Of a DNA stretch of 64,000 nucleotides, positions 46,851 through 56,062 are shown piece by piece; the first letter of the stretch is position 1, and every line of letters begins with the position of its first letter. This DNA comes from Acidobacteriota bacterium (lineage in GTDB: Bacteria; Actinomycetota; Acidimicrobiia; Acidimicrobiales; RAAP-2): NCBI GenBank assembly GCA_018971385.1, contig JAGXAY010000002.1:1-64000 (forward strand), written 5' to 3'. Position numbers and translations under genes: made by a program. The notes below the pieces were generated by a model. That model did not search any database and was not told the DNA's origin. It saw nothing but the letters and a program-made list of their open reading frames with translations.

Positions 46851-49838
46851 GTGGTAGCCACTTCGACCGTGACCGTGCGCGTCCCCCACGGGCACCGCGT
46901 GATCATTGTGAGTGACCTGCACCTGACACCCACCACGTCGCCGGACTCCCGAGCAGTACGAGAAGTGGTAACTCTGCTCGGTGACTACGACGACCCCACG
47001 ACGTTCATTGTGGCGGGCGGGCTTTTTCGCCTCGATTCCACCCACGCCCTCGCCGATCTCACGGCCACCTTGAAGCACCTTCCCGAACTGCGCCACTCCC
47101 TAGCCCGCTTCTCATCTCTCGACTCTCACCGAGCGATAGTCCTCACCGGCCCCGGAGAAGGCATCCTCCACGACCCCGCCCTCCTCGAGGTCCTCGGTGA
47201 AGTCGGCGTCGAGGTAGCCCGCGACATCTCGCTCCTCGTCGAAGGTGACGACGGTCCTCGAGAGTTAGTGGTCACGACCGGCCAGCGCCTGACCTCGTCG
47301 AAGGACACTGTCCCCTCCACCCCCTTCATTGAGGATCCCTTGCGGGAGATTCGCTTCGCCACGTCGCGAACTCTCTACCGTCGCCTCGCCCCCCTCATCT
47401 GGCTCGTGGTCGCGCTGGTGCTCGGGGCGGACTTACTTCACTCCATTCTCCAACTCGTGACTCACTTCACCCACCACGTCTATCGAGTTCACGTTCGTCC
47501 CCTGCACGCCCGGGGATTTTGGGGAGGACTTCTCATCAACGCCGTCGTCCTCGTCGGCGCTGAGGCCCTCGTCGTGGCGCTCGCGGGCGCGGTCGTCGGA
47601 CGGGGAGTCGAGCGACGCCAGCGCGGAACGGACGTCTCCGAACCTCTCGCCACCCTGCGGGTGGGTGACCTCGACGCGCTCGACGTGGCCCGTCGAGTCG
47701 TCGCGCGAGGAGGCCTCGGGGCCGTGGTGGGCGGAGCGGCCCGCCCGGCGCTCGCGTACCTCGACCACGGCGTCTGCGCCACGCCCGGGCCCTCCCGAGA
47801 GGTGTGGATTGAACGGGAGGGGCGTTTTGCTCTCCCGAGTGTTTTTACCCCCGTCGAGCGCATCGGGGTCGTCGAAGTGGAGGCCGCGCGCGAAATTCAA
47901 GTTCGTCTCCTCGGTGGCCAGTCACGGGCCTCGGGAACTCGACTCCTCGAACGTCTCGTCGCGGGAGCTCCTTTTCAACCGGCCCCGCCCAGCCCCACCT
48001 CACCGATTGGCCAGTGGCCGAACGGCTCACCCTTTCCTCTCGCCCTCGAACGGCTGACCGATCAACGTCGCCAGCGTTCCATTCGACGGTGGTCGAGCGG
48101 TCTCATTCTCGCCGCCGGCCTCATCGACGTGGTGACCACGGTCTCCACCCCCCTGCGTAATCGGTTGTCGGCCCTTCGCGGGCTCCTTCCCCTGGGCGTC
48201 GCCCAGGGCGCCGCCGTCTTGACGGCGCTCGCGGGCATCGCTCTCATCATGTTGGCGAGGGGAGTCCGACGGGGTCAACGGCGAGCGTGGGCCATCTCCG
48301 TCGCCGCCCTCTTCGTCACGGTCATCGCCCACCTCGCCCGCGGCGGAGCCCTTCCCACCTCGCTCATCGCCGCCGGCCTCGGTCTCTTCCTCCTCGTCGA
48401 ACGGCGCCACTTCCGGGGGGCGGCCGACCGCTCCAGCTTGCCTTCGGCCGCCCCCTTGCTCGTCTCGGTCGCCGTGCTGTCGATCTTCGCGGGGGCCGTC
48501 TCCGTCGAGGCCTCGGCCCACGGGCGTGTCGCTCTCCCGAACTTCGGGCGCGTCCTCCTCGCGTGCGCCGAACGTCTCTTTGGCGTCTACTGGATTCCCC
48601 TGCCCGACACGACGACCGACTTCGTGGATCCGGTCTTGCTCACCATCGGTATCTCGCTCGTCGTCGTCGTTCTCTACCTGCTGACTCGACCCGTCGTCGA
48701 CCGACGCCTCTCGAATGTCGGACCGGCGCGAGCGGCCGAACGTCGCGTCGCCGAGCGGCGAGCTCGCGACATCGTGCGTCGCCACGGGCGGGGCACTCTC
48801 GACTACTTCGCCCTTCGTGACGACAAGCAGTTCTTCTTTTTCCGGGACTCTCTCGTCGCCTACGCCGTCTACGGCGGCGTCGCCCTCGTGTCCCCCGACC
48901 CCATCGGCCCCGAGGCCGAACGGGTGGAGGTCTTCAGCGCGTTTCGCTCCTACGCCGAATCACGGGGGTGGAGCGTCGCGATCACGGGAGCGGGAGCCGA
49001 GTGGCTCTCGATCTACCAAGCGGCAGGAATGCACTCGATTTACATCGGTGACGAAGCCATCGTGGACACGCACACCTTCTCCCTCGAGGGGGGCAAGATG
49101 AAGGGCCTGCGCCAGGCCTACAACCGGGTCGTTCGACACGGCTACACCGTGGAGTTCCTCGACCCCGCCGAGATTGACCCCGCCCACGTCAGCGGTGTGC
49201 TGGAGCTCATCTCCATGCTCCGGCGTGGCGAGGGAGAACGGGGATTCTCCATGATGCTCGGACGACTCTTCGATCCGAAGGATCGCGGACTCCTCCTCAC
49301 TCTCGTGTCGGGTCCCGATGGTCGGCCCGCTGCGGCCCTCCAGTTCGTGCCCTCCCCCGCACTCCAGGGTTACTCCCTCGACCTCATGCGCCGCGATCCG
49401 GGGGACCATCCGAACGGACTCATCGACTTCGCCCTCGTGTCCACCATCTTTCACCTGCGCGACCAGGGGGCTAAGGGGCTCTCGCTCAACTTTGCGGCCT
49501 TTCGTTCCGTCCTCGACGGGGAACGGGGCGAGGGGGCGTTCACTCGCGTCGAACGATGGGCCCTCCGTCGGCTCTCGGGAATCTTGCCCATCGAGTCCCT
49601 CTGGGCCTTTAACGCGAAGTACGACCCTCGCTGGCTACCTCGTTACCTCGTCTATCCCGCCGCCGAACAGTTCGTGCCGGTCGTCATGGCCATCTTGCGC
49701 GCCGAGTCCCTCACCGAACTTCCCGTGATTGGACGACTTCTCGCGAACGATCCCTCGAATCGTCCCGGCACCGTCGTTCCTGACGACGTGCTCGCGGCCG
49801 CCCGGGAGTCGAGCTCCACCGAAACCACGGCTCCGTAA
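46851..49838 (+). CDS. DUF2156/phosphatidylglycerol lysyltransferase-like membrane protein with degenerate N-terminal metallophosphoesterase-like domain
   Basis: N-term HRVIIVSDLHL...TFIVAGGLFRL...AIVLTGPGEG; central TM block; C-term DYFALRDDKQFFFFRDSLVAYAVYGGVALVSPDPIGP...SLEGGKMKGLRQAYNRVVRHGYTVEFLDP. Confidence 0.8.
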   Translation: MVATSTVTVRVPHGHRVIIVSDLHLTPTTSPDSRAVREVVTLLGDYDDPTTFIVAGGLFRLDSTHALADLTATLKHLPELRHSLARFSSLDSHRAIVLTGPGEGILHDPALLEVLGEVGVEVARDISLLVEGDDGPRELVVTTGQRLTSSKDTVPSTPFIEDPLREIRFATSRTLYRRLAPLIWLVVALVLGADLLHSILQLVTHFTHHVYRVHVRPLHARGFWGGLLINAVVLVGAEALVVALAGAVVGRGVERRQRGTDVSEPLATLRVGDLDALDVARRVVARGGLGAVVGGAARPALAYLDHGVCATPGPSREVWIEREGRFALPSVFTPVERIGVVEVEAAREIQVRLLGGQSRASGTRLLERLVAGAPFQPAPPSPTSPIGQWPNGSPFPLALERLTDQRRQRSIRRWSSGLILAAGLIDVVTTVSTPLRNRLSALRGLLPLGVAQGAAVLTALAGIALIMLARGVRRGQRRAWAISVAALFVTVIAHLARGGALPTSLIAAGLGLFLLVERRHFRGAADRSSLPSAAPLLVSVAVLSIFAGAVSVEASAHGRVALPNFGRVLLACAERLFGVYWIPLPDTTTDFVDPVLLTIGISLVVVVLYLLTRPVVDRRLSNVGPARAAERRVAERRARDIVRRHGRGTLDYFALRDDKQFFFFRDSLVAYAVYGGVALVSPDPIGPEAERVEVFSAFRSYAESRGWSVAITGAGAEWLSIYQAAGMHSIYIGDEAIVDTHTFSLEGGKMKGLRQAYNRVVRHGYTVEFLDPAEIDPAHVSGVLELISMLRRGEGERGFSMMLGRLFDPKDRGLLLTLVSGPDGRPAAALQFVPSPALQGYSLDLMRRDPGDHPNGLIDFALVSTIFHLRDQGAKGLSLNFAAFRSVLDGERGEGAFTRVERWALRRLSGILPIESLWAFNAKYDPRWLPRYLVYPAAEQFVPVVMAILRAESLTELPVIGRLLANDPSNRPGTVVPDDVLAAARESSSTETTAP

Positions 49839-49877
49839 GGTCGTCGAACAAGGCGTCGCAACCTAAGTTCCTGGATT

Positions 49878-50026
49878 CCACTCTGGTGGAGCGGTTCGCT
49901 CCGCTGACTAATCTCCGCGTTCCGCAGCGGAACGAGTTGACATCAGCTCAGGCTGCATCCGCCATGCTCCGTCCGTCTCGTTGACTTCAGTCCCCGCCAA
50001 CCGAACCTTCGGTTCACTAAGTGGGG
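49878..50026. repeat. Cluster of hairpin-forming sequences in an intergenic region
   Basis: CCAC-TCTG-GTGG 49878-49889; AGCGG-TTCGCT-CCGCT 49890-49905; CGTTCCGC-A-GCGGAACG 49918-49934; CCCC...ACCGAACCTTCGGTT...GGGG 49992-50026. Confidence 0.6.
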
Positions 50027-50037
50027 TGAGACGTCAT

Positions 50038-50073
50038 GTGGTCCCCGTCACCGCGCACGACGACGGGGACCAC
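50038..50073 (-). terminator. 12-bp perfect inverted repeat just downstream of the large secreted protein gene
   Basis: GTGGTCCCCGTC (50038-50049) / GACGGGGACCAC (50062-50073), 10 nt past the stop at 50083. No T-tract. Confidence 0.6.
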
Positions 50074-50082
50074 ACGGAGGAA

Positions 50083-53000
50083 CTAGATCTGAAGAGTCAC
50101 GCGGCGGAACTTCTCAAAGTTCTTGAGGTGAGACTTACCCATTTCGATGACCGGCTTCACCACGAACTTCACCGGGGCAATGTGTAGCTTCCGCTCGAGG
50201 CCCTGCATGAACTTGATGGCGCTGTACGCCCGACTCTTCGCCAAGTTACGTACCTGGTTCATCGTCAGATACTTACCCTTACCGTCGTGAGCCTTCGTCT
50301 CGTAGATCGCGTAACCGATAATCGTGACCGACTTGAGATGAAGGGCGGACACCTCGCGCAGCGTGGTGATGATCACCTTGATGTCGTTCGAGCTCGCCCC
50401 GAATGCGGCCTGGTAGGCCGCGAACGGCTTACTCGGAAGCGCGATCGGGCTCGTGGGTAACGCCTTCGTCGGCGTCGTCGCCTTGGAAATCGAGGTTGTC
50501 GATCCCGCCGACGTGGTGGTCGAGACCCGGAACTGGAAGTTAGACGATGTGTTCAGACCCGGAACTGTCGCTGTTGTTCCCGAGATGTCACTCGCGGGAA
50601 CTGTTTCCCACGTCTGCCCACCGTTCGTGGTGTACTGCACGACGTAATCCGACGGCGGAGTATTGGGAACCGGCGACCACGTAATGACTCCGGTACCGGT
50701 GGGGCTGACCACGACCGTCGAAATCACTGGTGGCTGGTTACTCGAAATACTCGCCGTCGGCGAACTCGTCGCCGACGCGACCCCCGCGACGTTAGTTTCG
50801 ATCACCTTTACCGTAATGGCGTTGCCGATGTCGGAGGACTGCACAACGTAGGTCGATGCGGTCGCCCCCGAAATGGCCTGGCCGTTGTCGAACCATTGGT
50901 ACGTCTCGACCGGAGTCGGGACGCCCGTTACCCCCGCCGACTTCGCGGTCAACGTCTGACCCACAGTCGGGGTTCCGGTGATAGTGGCCGAGGAGATGGT
51001 CGGAGCAATCGCCGGAACGTTACTCTCCGGCGCGCTCGTCGCTGACGCGTGACCCACTGAGTTCGTTTCCGTGATGGTCACCGTAATGGCGTTCGCGAAG
51101 TCCGAGGGCTGCACAACGTAGGTCGATGCGGTCGCCCCCGAAATGGCCCGGCCGTTGTCGAACCACTGGTACGTCTCGACCGGAGTCGGGACGCCCGTTA
51201 CCCCCGCGGACTTCGCGGTCAACGTCTGACCCACAGTCGGGGTTCCGGTGATAGCGGCCGAGGAGATGGTCGGGACCAGTCCGGCAATCGAGGAGCTCGG
51301 AGAGCTCGTCGCTGACACGTGACCCACTGAGTTCGTTTCCGTGATGGTCACCGTAATGGCGTTCGCGAAGTCGGAGGACTGCACAACGTAGTTCGATGCG
51401 GTCGCCCCCGAAATGGCCCGGCCGTTGTCGAACCACTGGTACGTCTCGACCGGCGTGGGGGCGCCGCTCACCCCCGCGGAGTTCGCGGTCAACGTCTGGC
51501 CCACGGTCGGCGTGCCGGTGATAGTGGCCGAGGAGATGGTCGGGGCGATGCCCGCCGTCTCGACGTTGGCGACACCACCGAGGAACGGACCACCCGAGGT
51601 CGTCGGGTTCGCCACCAGTTCGAAGTAGTAGGTGGTTAGATCGGTAAGTCCCGTGACCACCGCGCTGTACGGCGTCGTCGACCCCGACCCGGTTCCCGCG
51701 ACCGCCGTGACCGACGTTCCGGAGCAATTTCCCGAAGTGAACGGCGTGTCCTGGTAACAGAACTGAACCGATGACAGCGCCATCGAGTTCGGGTTCACGA
51801 TGTCACCGGTCAACGTGGCGCTCGACGACGACGTTGATCCGGTCAGCGTCGTCACTACCGGTCCGGCGGTGAACTGATGTACTCCACCCACGTACTGCGA
51901 GGGCGTCAAGGCCGAGTCCGTCGCAACCAGTTCGTAGTAGTACGTGGTACCCGGAACGAGGGAGGCCAGCGCCCCGGTGTACTGCGTGGACGCACCCGTC
52001 GTCGTTCCAGCGACCGCGGACACCGTGGTTCCGAGGCAGCCACCCGACGTAAAGGGAGTGTCTTGGTAGCAGAACTGGACCGAAGTGAAGGAGTCGCCGG
52101 CGGGGTTGTAGAGCGAGCCCGACAGCACGCTCGTCGTGGGCTCGATGTTGAGGGCGCTACCCGTGGCCGCCGTCGGGCCGGTTGAGAAGGTCTTCACTCC
52201 TCCGTAGAACGTCGTCCCGGTCGTGGAGTCGGTCACTACCAATTCGTAATCGTACGTGGTCGAGGGGCTGAGACCCGATAGGCCGGCGGAGTACCCCGTG
52301 GTCGACGCCACGGTCGAGCCCGTCGACGCGGTGGCGCTCAGTGAGCCAACCGCTGTCGAACACTGGCCCGAGGAGAACGTCGTTGGGGCGTAGCAAAAGC
52401 TCGCGCTCAGGGTGTCCCCGTTCGGGTTATAGGCGGTTCCCGAAATCGTGGCCGTCGAGTCTCCCACTGACGTGGGGGTGCTCGTTCGAGTGACCGGAGC
52501 CGCGACAAAACTCACGACTCCACCGTCGAGGCTTTGACTCGAGGTCTGATCCTGAGCGGTCAACTCGTAGTAATACGTCGTGCCCGCCGTAAGTCCCGTC
52601 ACGGCCGCCGTGTACTGGGTTCCCGACGGCGAGGAAGATCCCGCCACGGCGGTGACCGTTGTCCCGTGGCACGCTCCGGTGGTAAAGCTCGACGTCTGGT
52701 AGCAAAACTGCGGTGCCGCCGCGAGCGTGTCACCCGCCGGGTTATAGATCGATCCCGTGAAGGTTCCCGACGTGTCCGTGAGAGCACTCACCGGTCCCGT
52801 CGTCGCCACTGGCCCTGTCGTGAACTGTTCGACTCCTCCGTACAGGGGACTGGACGTGGTGGCATCACTCGTGACGAGTTCGTAGTAGTAGGTGGTCGAG
52901 GGCGACAGATTCGTCGGCGTCGCACCGTAGGACGTGACCGTCGCGGAGCTCGACCCCGCGGTGGCGGCGACTGTCGATCCAGTGCACTGGCCGGAGGCGA

Positions 53001-54816
53001 AACTGGTGGTCTGGTAGCAGAACTGCACTGGACCCACGGTGTCGGTGGAGGGATTGTTCACCGAACCGTTAAACGTGGCGGAGGTGTCGGCAACTCCGGA
53101 CGCCGCCGACGTCGACGGGGCGGGACCCGCGTAGCCGGGGTTGCACTGTGACAGGGAACTTCCGCTCCAGGTGACCTGCACTCCGACGGTTCCCAGTCCC
53201 CCGGTTCCCGGCGTCAGGTCAAGAACAAACTGGGGGAGAGCCGACTTCGTCGAGAGATCGATGGGTGTCGGATACGCCAACGACGTGAGGTCAATCGTGG
53301 GGGTGGCGCCGGACGTGTTGAACGCGTAGGGGCCGTCAATCACGACGCCGTTGCCGTTGGTGAACGACAGGGTGGGGGCTGGACTCAACGCGATGTTCCC
53401 CGACGTCAGACTGATGGTGTCGAAGGACGTTGGCGTACAGGCCTGGTACGGCTCGACGAAGGACGACGCGAAGACGCGCACTGGGGCACTCGCGCACGAT
53501 CCACCGGTGAGCGCGTCAAAATTCTGAATTTGCGCGCTCCCCCCGTCCGCGTTCACCCACAGACACGTGGGTCGCTGGGAGTCCGGGGTGACCGAGTAAG
53601 TGCTGGAGTTGTTCGCCAACGCAATCGGGAAGTGCGAGGTGGTCGTCGTACACGCCGCGTTCGTGGCGAAGTCGTAGCAATAGACGAATCCGGGAGTGAC
53701 TTCGAAGACTCGAGTTCCGATGACGGAGGGACTTCCGGCCCACTGCCACGAAAACAACGTGCTACTCGTCAAGCCGGTCGGCGTCGGCTGGTTGGAACCA
53801 TCCAGCCCCCAACACAACCAGGACGACCCCGAATTCAATCCACAGACACCCTGGGCGTTTCCACTGCTATCGAGCAAGGGAGTGACCATCGACTGCGTCC
53901 CTGCAGCCATGGACTGAGGCCACGAGCCCCCACAGTTGCCGGGAGTGGAGAGGCTCAAGTCCACGCAAGCTACGACTCCACCCGAGCTCCATCCGGACGG
54001 GATAAAGAGCTGACTTCCTACGAGAGTCGTGGGGGGCGCGGGTGAACTGTCGGTGTTCGTACCGGTGGTCGAGCCCACAGACACCGCGTACGGTTCGTTG
54101 GCACACGCCGACTGCGTAGCGATGTCGTAGCAGAGGAGGGTGTTATCGCCCGCTCCCGTCGCGCCTCCGCCGCCCTGTCCCGCCGCGGCGCCATTCACGG
54201 GATTCCAGGCGTAGAAGTTTCCGTTGTAGAACGTCGGCGACACCGTTCCGGTCGACGTGTTGCTCGTGGACCAACCGGTCTGGCCCGGGGCCGCGAGTGG
54301 AGTCCACGCCGGTGGTTGACCGCCCGATCCCGAGCAGGTGGGGTCGGTGACCGTGTCGGCAGCGTTCAGATTCAGGCACAGCACGCCGGGCTGACGGGTG
54401 CTGATCTCCGTCGCGTAGACGTAGAGGTAGCCCGTCGACTGATCGACGTACAAGCCAGGCTTTCCTGACGTTCCGAAAGCGTTGCCGTTCACGGTGATGG
54501 TCTTATACGCGTTGGACGTTCCCGTATCCGTGGTCGTCCAACACGCCGAGGCGTCACTCTGGTTGTGGCACATAAGCCCGAAGTAGTTCTGATGGTGGAA
54601 GACGTTGTACACCCGATTGTTGTAGGTCGCGATATCCCACCCATCACCACCCCCGGTGGTTCCGGCGAAGTTAGAGCTCGGCGGCGTAAACGTTTGGGTG
54701 GCCGAGTACGTGACGGTGCTGGCACCGGCGACGGACGAGGTGCCCATCACGATGGCCGGGAAGGCCACGGCCACCACCGCAACCAGGGACGTCAACCACT
54801 TCACCATCTTCTTCAT
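50083..54816 (-). CDS. Large secreted repeat protein: FN3-like and Ig-like repeats with OmpA-like C-terminal domain
   Basis: Signal peptide MKKMVKWLTSLVAVVAVAFPAIVMGTSSVAGAS; about five or six SVQFCYQxTxFxSGxCxGTxVTAVAG...TTYYYEL repeats; three APTISSATITGTPTVGQTLTAKSAGV... repeats; VTIIGYAIYETK...MNQVRNLAKSRAYSAIKFMQ at the C-terminus. Confidence 0.8.
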   Translation of the reverse strand: MKKMVKWLTSLVAVVAVAFPAIVMGTSSVAGASTVTYSATQTFTPPSSNFAGTTGGGDGWDIATYNNRVYNVFHHQNYFGLMCHNQSDASACWTTTDTGTSNAYKTITVNGNAFGTSGKPGLYVDQSTGYLYVYATEISTRQPGVLCLNLNAADTVTDPTCSGSGGQPPAWTPLAAPGQTGWSTSNTSTGTVSPTFYNGNFYAWNPVNGAAAGQGGGGATGAGDNTLLCYDIATQSACANEPYAVSVGSTTGTNTDSSPAPPTTLVGSQLFIPSGWSSGGVVACVDLSLSTPGNCGGSWPQSMAAGTQSMVTPLLDSSGNAQGVCGLNSGSSWLCWGLDGSNQPTPTGLTSSTLFSWQWAGSPSVIGTRVFEVTPGFVYCYDFATNAACTTTTSHFPIALANNSSTYSVTPDSQRPTCLWVNADGGSAQIQNFDALTGGSCASAPVRVFASSFVEPYQACTPTSFDTISLTSGNIALSPAPTLSFTNGNGVVIDGPYAFNTSGATPTIDLTSLAYPTPIDLSTKSALPQFVLDLTPGTGGLGTVGVQVTWSGSSLSQCNPGYAGPAPSTSAASGVADTSATFNGSVNNPSTDTVGPVQFCYQTTSFASGQCTGSTVAATAGSSSATVTSYGATPTNLSPSTTYYYELVTSDATTSSPLYGGVEQFTTGPVATTGPVSALTDTSGTFTGSIYNPAGDTLAAAPQFCYQTSSFTTGACHGTTVTAVAGSSSPSGTQYTAAVTGLTAGTTYYYELTAQDQTSSQSLDGGVVSFVAAPVTRTSTPTSVGDSTATISGTAYNPNGDTLSASFCYAPTTFSSGQCSTAVGSLSATASTGSTVASTTGYSAGLSGLSPSTTYDYELVVTDSTTGTTFYGGVKTFSTGPTAATGSALNIEPTTSVLSGSLYNPAGDSFTSVQFCYQDTPFTSGGCLGTTVSAVAGTTTGASTQYTGALASLVPGTTYYYELVATDSALTPSQYVGGVHQFTAGPVVTTLTGSTSSSSATLTGDIVNPNSMALSSVQFCYQDTPFTSGNCSGTSVTAVAGTGSGSTTPYSAVVTGLTDLTTYYFELVANPTTSGGPFLGGVANVETAGIAPTISSATITGTPTVGQTLTANSAGVSGAPTPVETYQWFDNGRAISGATASNYVVQSSDFANAITVTITETNSVGHVSATSSPSSSIAGLVPTISSAAITGTPTVGQTLTAKSAGVTGVPTPVETYQWFDNGRAISGATASTYVVQPSDFANAITVTITETNSVGHASATSAPESNVPAIAPTISSATITGTPTVGQTLTAKSAGVTGVPTPVETYQWFDNGQAISGATASTYVVQSSDIGNAITVKVIETNVAGVASATSSPTASISSNQPPVISTVVVSPTGTGVITWSPVPNTPPSDYVVQYTTNGGQTWETVPASDISGTTATVPGLNTSSNFQFRVSTTTSAGSTTSISKATTPTKALPTSPIALPSKPFAAYQAAFGASSNDIKVIITTLREVSALHLKSVTIIGYAIYETKAHDGKGKYLTMNQVRNLAKSRAYSAIKFMQGLERKLHIAPVKFVVKPVIEMGKSHLKNFEKFRRVTLQI
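50750..51560 (-). repeat. Three near-identical tandem 270-bp coding repeats
   Basis: Anchor GCACAACGTA recurs at exact 270-bp spacing (ACAACGTA at 50843, 51113, 51383) within the Ig-like repeat region. Confidence 0.8.
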
Positions 54817-55087
54817 TGAGTACTCTCTTCCGACGTCGAGTGTTCGAGAAGAAAATTTACAAGTGGTCAACTAGGAATCGGTGGCAATCGGACCCGCCAG
54901 ATTCACGTCGATTGACCGCATTTCCATCTCCTCATCGAGTATCAGGTGGCACCAGGAGGGAACGGAATCGCCCCGCGACAAATCTTCACATTCCCCTAAT
55001 TTCTAAGGAAAATGGAGTTCTCGTCGCGAGATCATCCCGAGACATCTCGTGAAGCTCTGCGCTGAGAGTCGGGAACCTTACGCTGTC

Positions 55088-55112
55088 CAACCTGAGTCCT
55101 CTTCTCAGGTTG
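55088..55112. repeat. 9-bp inverted repeat (stem-loop) between the ATP-grasp gene and the large secreted protein gene
   Basis: CAACCTGAG-TCCTCTT-CTCAGGTTG. Confidence 0.7.
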
Positions 55113-55195
55113 AGGGGAATTATGTTCGACGTCCACCGGCAAGAACTCCGGTCGCAACGTAATCCCTCGTCGTCTCTCCGGCGAGGACGTCGGTG

Positions 55196-56062
55196 TTAGA
55201 GCGCGGCGAGGAGGGCGTCCACAAACCGCCCGAGGGCGTGGGGCTCAAAGGTGAGAAACAGGTTCGGCTCCACCAGCTCCATCTCCATCACCGCCCACCC
55301 CCTGGGGGTTTCCACGAGGTCCACTCGTGCGTAGAGAGTTCCGGGAAGAATCGAGAGAGTCGCCTCGGCGACGTGGCACGCCACCGCGTCGGGCACCACG
55401 GCGCTCATTTGCCGGCGGCGAAAGGACGCGTCTCTCTCTTCCTCGGGCGTGTTCAGCATCGCCCGCTTCACGAGCGCGTGGGAGAACACCCCGCCGAAGT
55501 AGAGGAGGGCGAGTTCGCCCCGTTTATCCACCGAGTCGACGTAGGGTTGGACGAGAGCGACGCGCCCCTCCGCGTGCAGGCGGGCAACGTGAGCGAATGC
55601 TCGTTGCCTCTCCTCGTCGGTGTCACCGTAGCGAGCGGCGTCGGCCGAGCCCGCCCCGATGGCCGGCTTCACGACGACGTCTCCCGTCCACCACTCCGGC
55701 TCCTCTCCGAGTTCAACAATCCGTGTGGGCACCACCGGGACGCCACGGCGTTCAAGGTCGAGGAGGTAGTGCTTATCCGACGAGTACCGGAGAGCCTCGT
55801 AGGAGTTAAAGAGACGACGTCGGGCTCGGGCCCACTCGAGAAACTCGGCGTGGTGGGAGGTGTAGTCCCAGGTCGAACGCACGACCACGGCGTCGTAGTC
55901 TTCCCAAGCCACCTGGGGATCGTTCCAGACCGCGAGCGTCACGTCGAGTCCCTGCTCCCGGGCCGCCTCCACGATCAGCGGAGAGTCGAGATCGGGATTG
56001 GCGTTCGGTCCCGCGGCGTCGGGCAGCGCGTGACGACTCGTCGCCAGGGCGACGCGCCTCAC
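55196..56062 (-). CDS. RimK/glutathione synthetase-like ATP-grasp protein
   Basis: DYDAVVVRSTWDYTSHHAEFLEWA...DKHYLLDLERRGVPVVPT...DVVVKPAIGAGSADAARY...VMEMELVEPNLFL. Confidence 0.8.
   Translation of the reverse strand: MRRVALATSRHALPDAAGPNANPDLDSPLIVEAAREQGLDVTLAVWNDPQVAWEDYDAVVVRSTWDYTSHHAEFLEWARARRRLFNSYEALRYSSDKHYLLDLERRGVPVVPTRIVELGEEPEWWTGDVVVKPAIGAGSADAARYGDTDEERQRAFAHVARLHAEGRVALVQPYVDSVDKRGELALLYFGGVFSHALVKRAMLNTPEEERDASFRRRQMSAVVPDAVACHVAEATLSILPGTLYARVDLVETPRGWAVMEMELVEPNLFLTFEPHALGRFVDALLAAL

Noticed and set aside
50750-51560. Regular repeats as a possible CRISPR-like array
   Set aside because: The 270-bp period is in frame and encodes an Ig-like protein domain; no short repeat/spacer structure.
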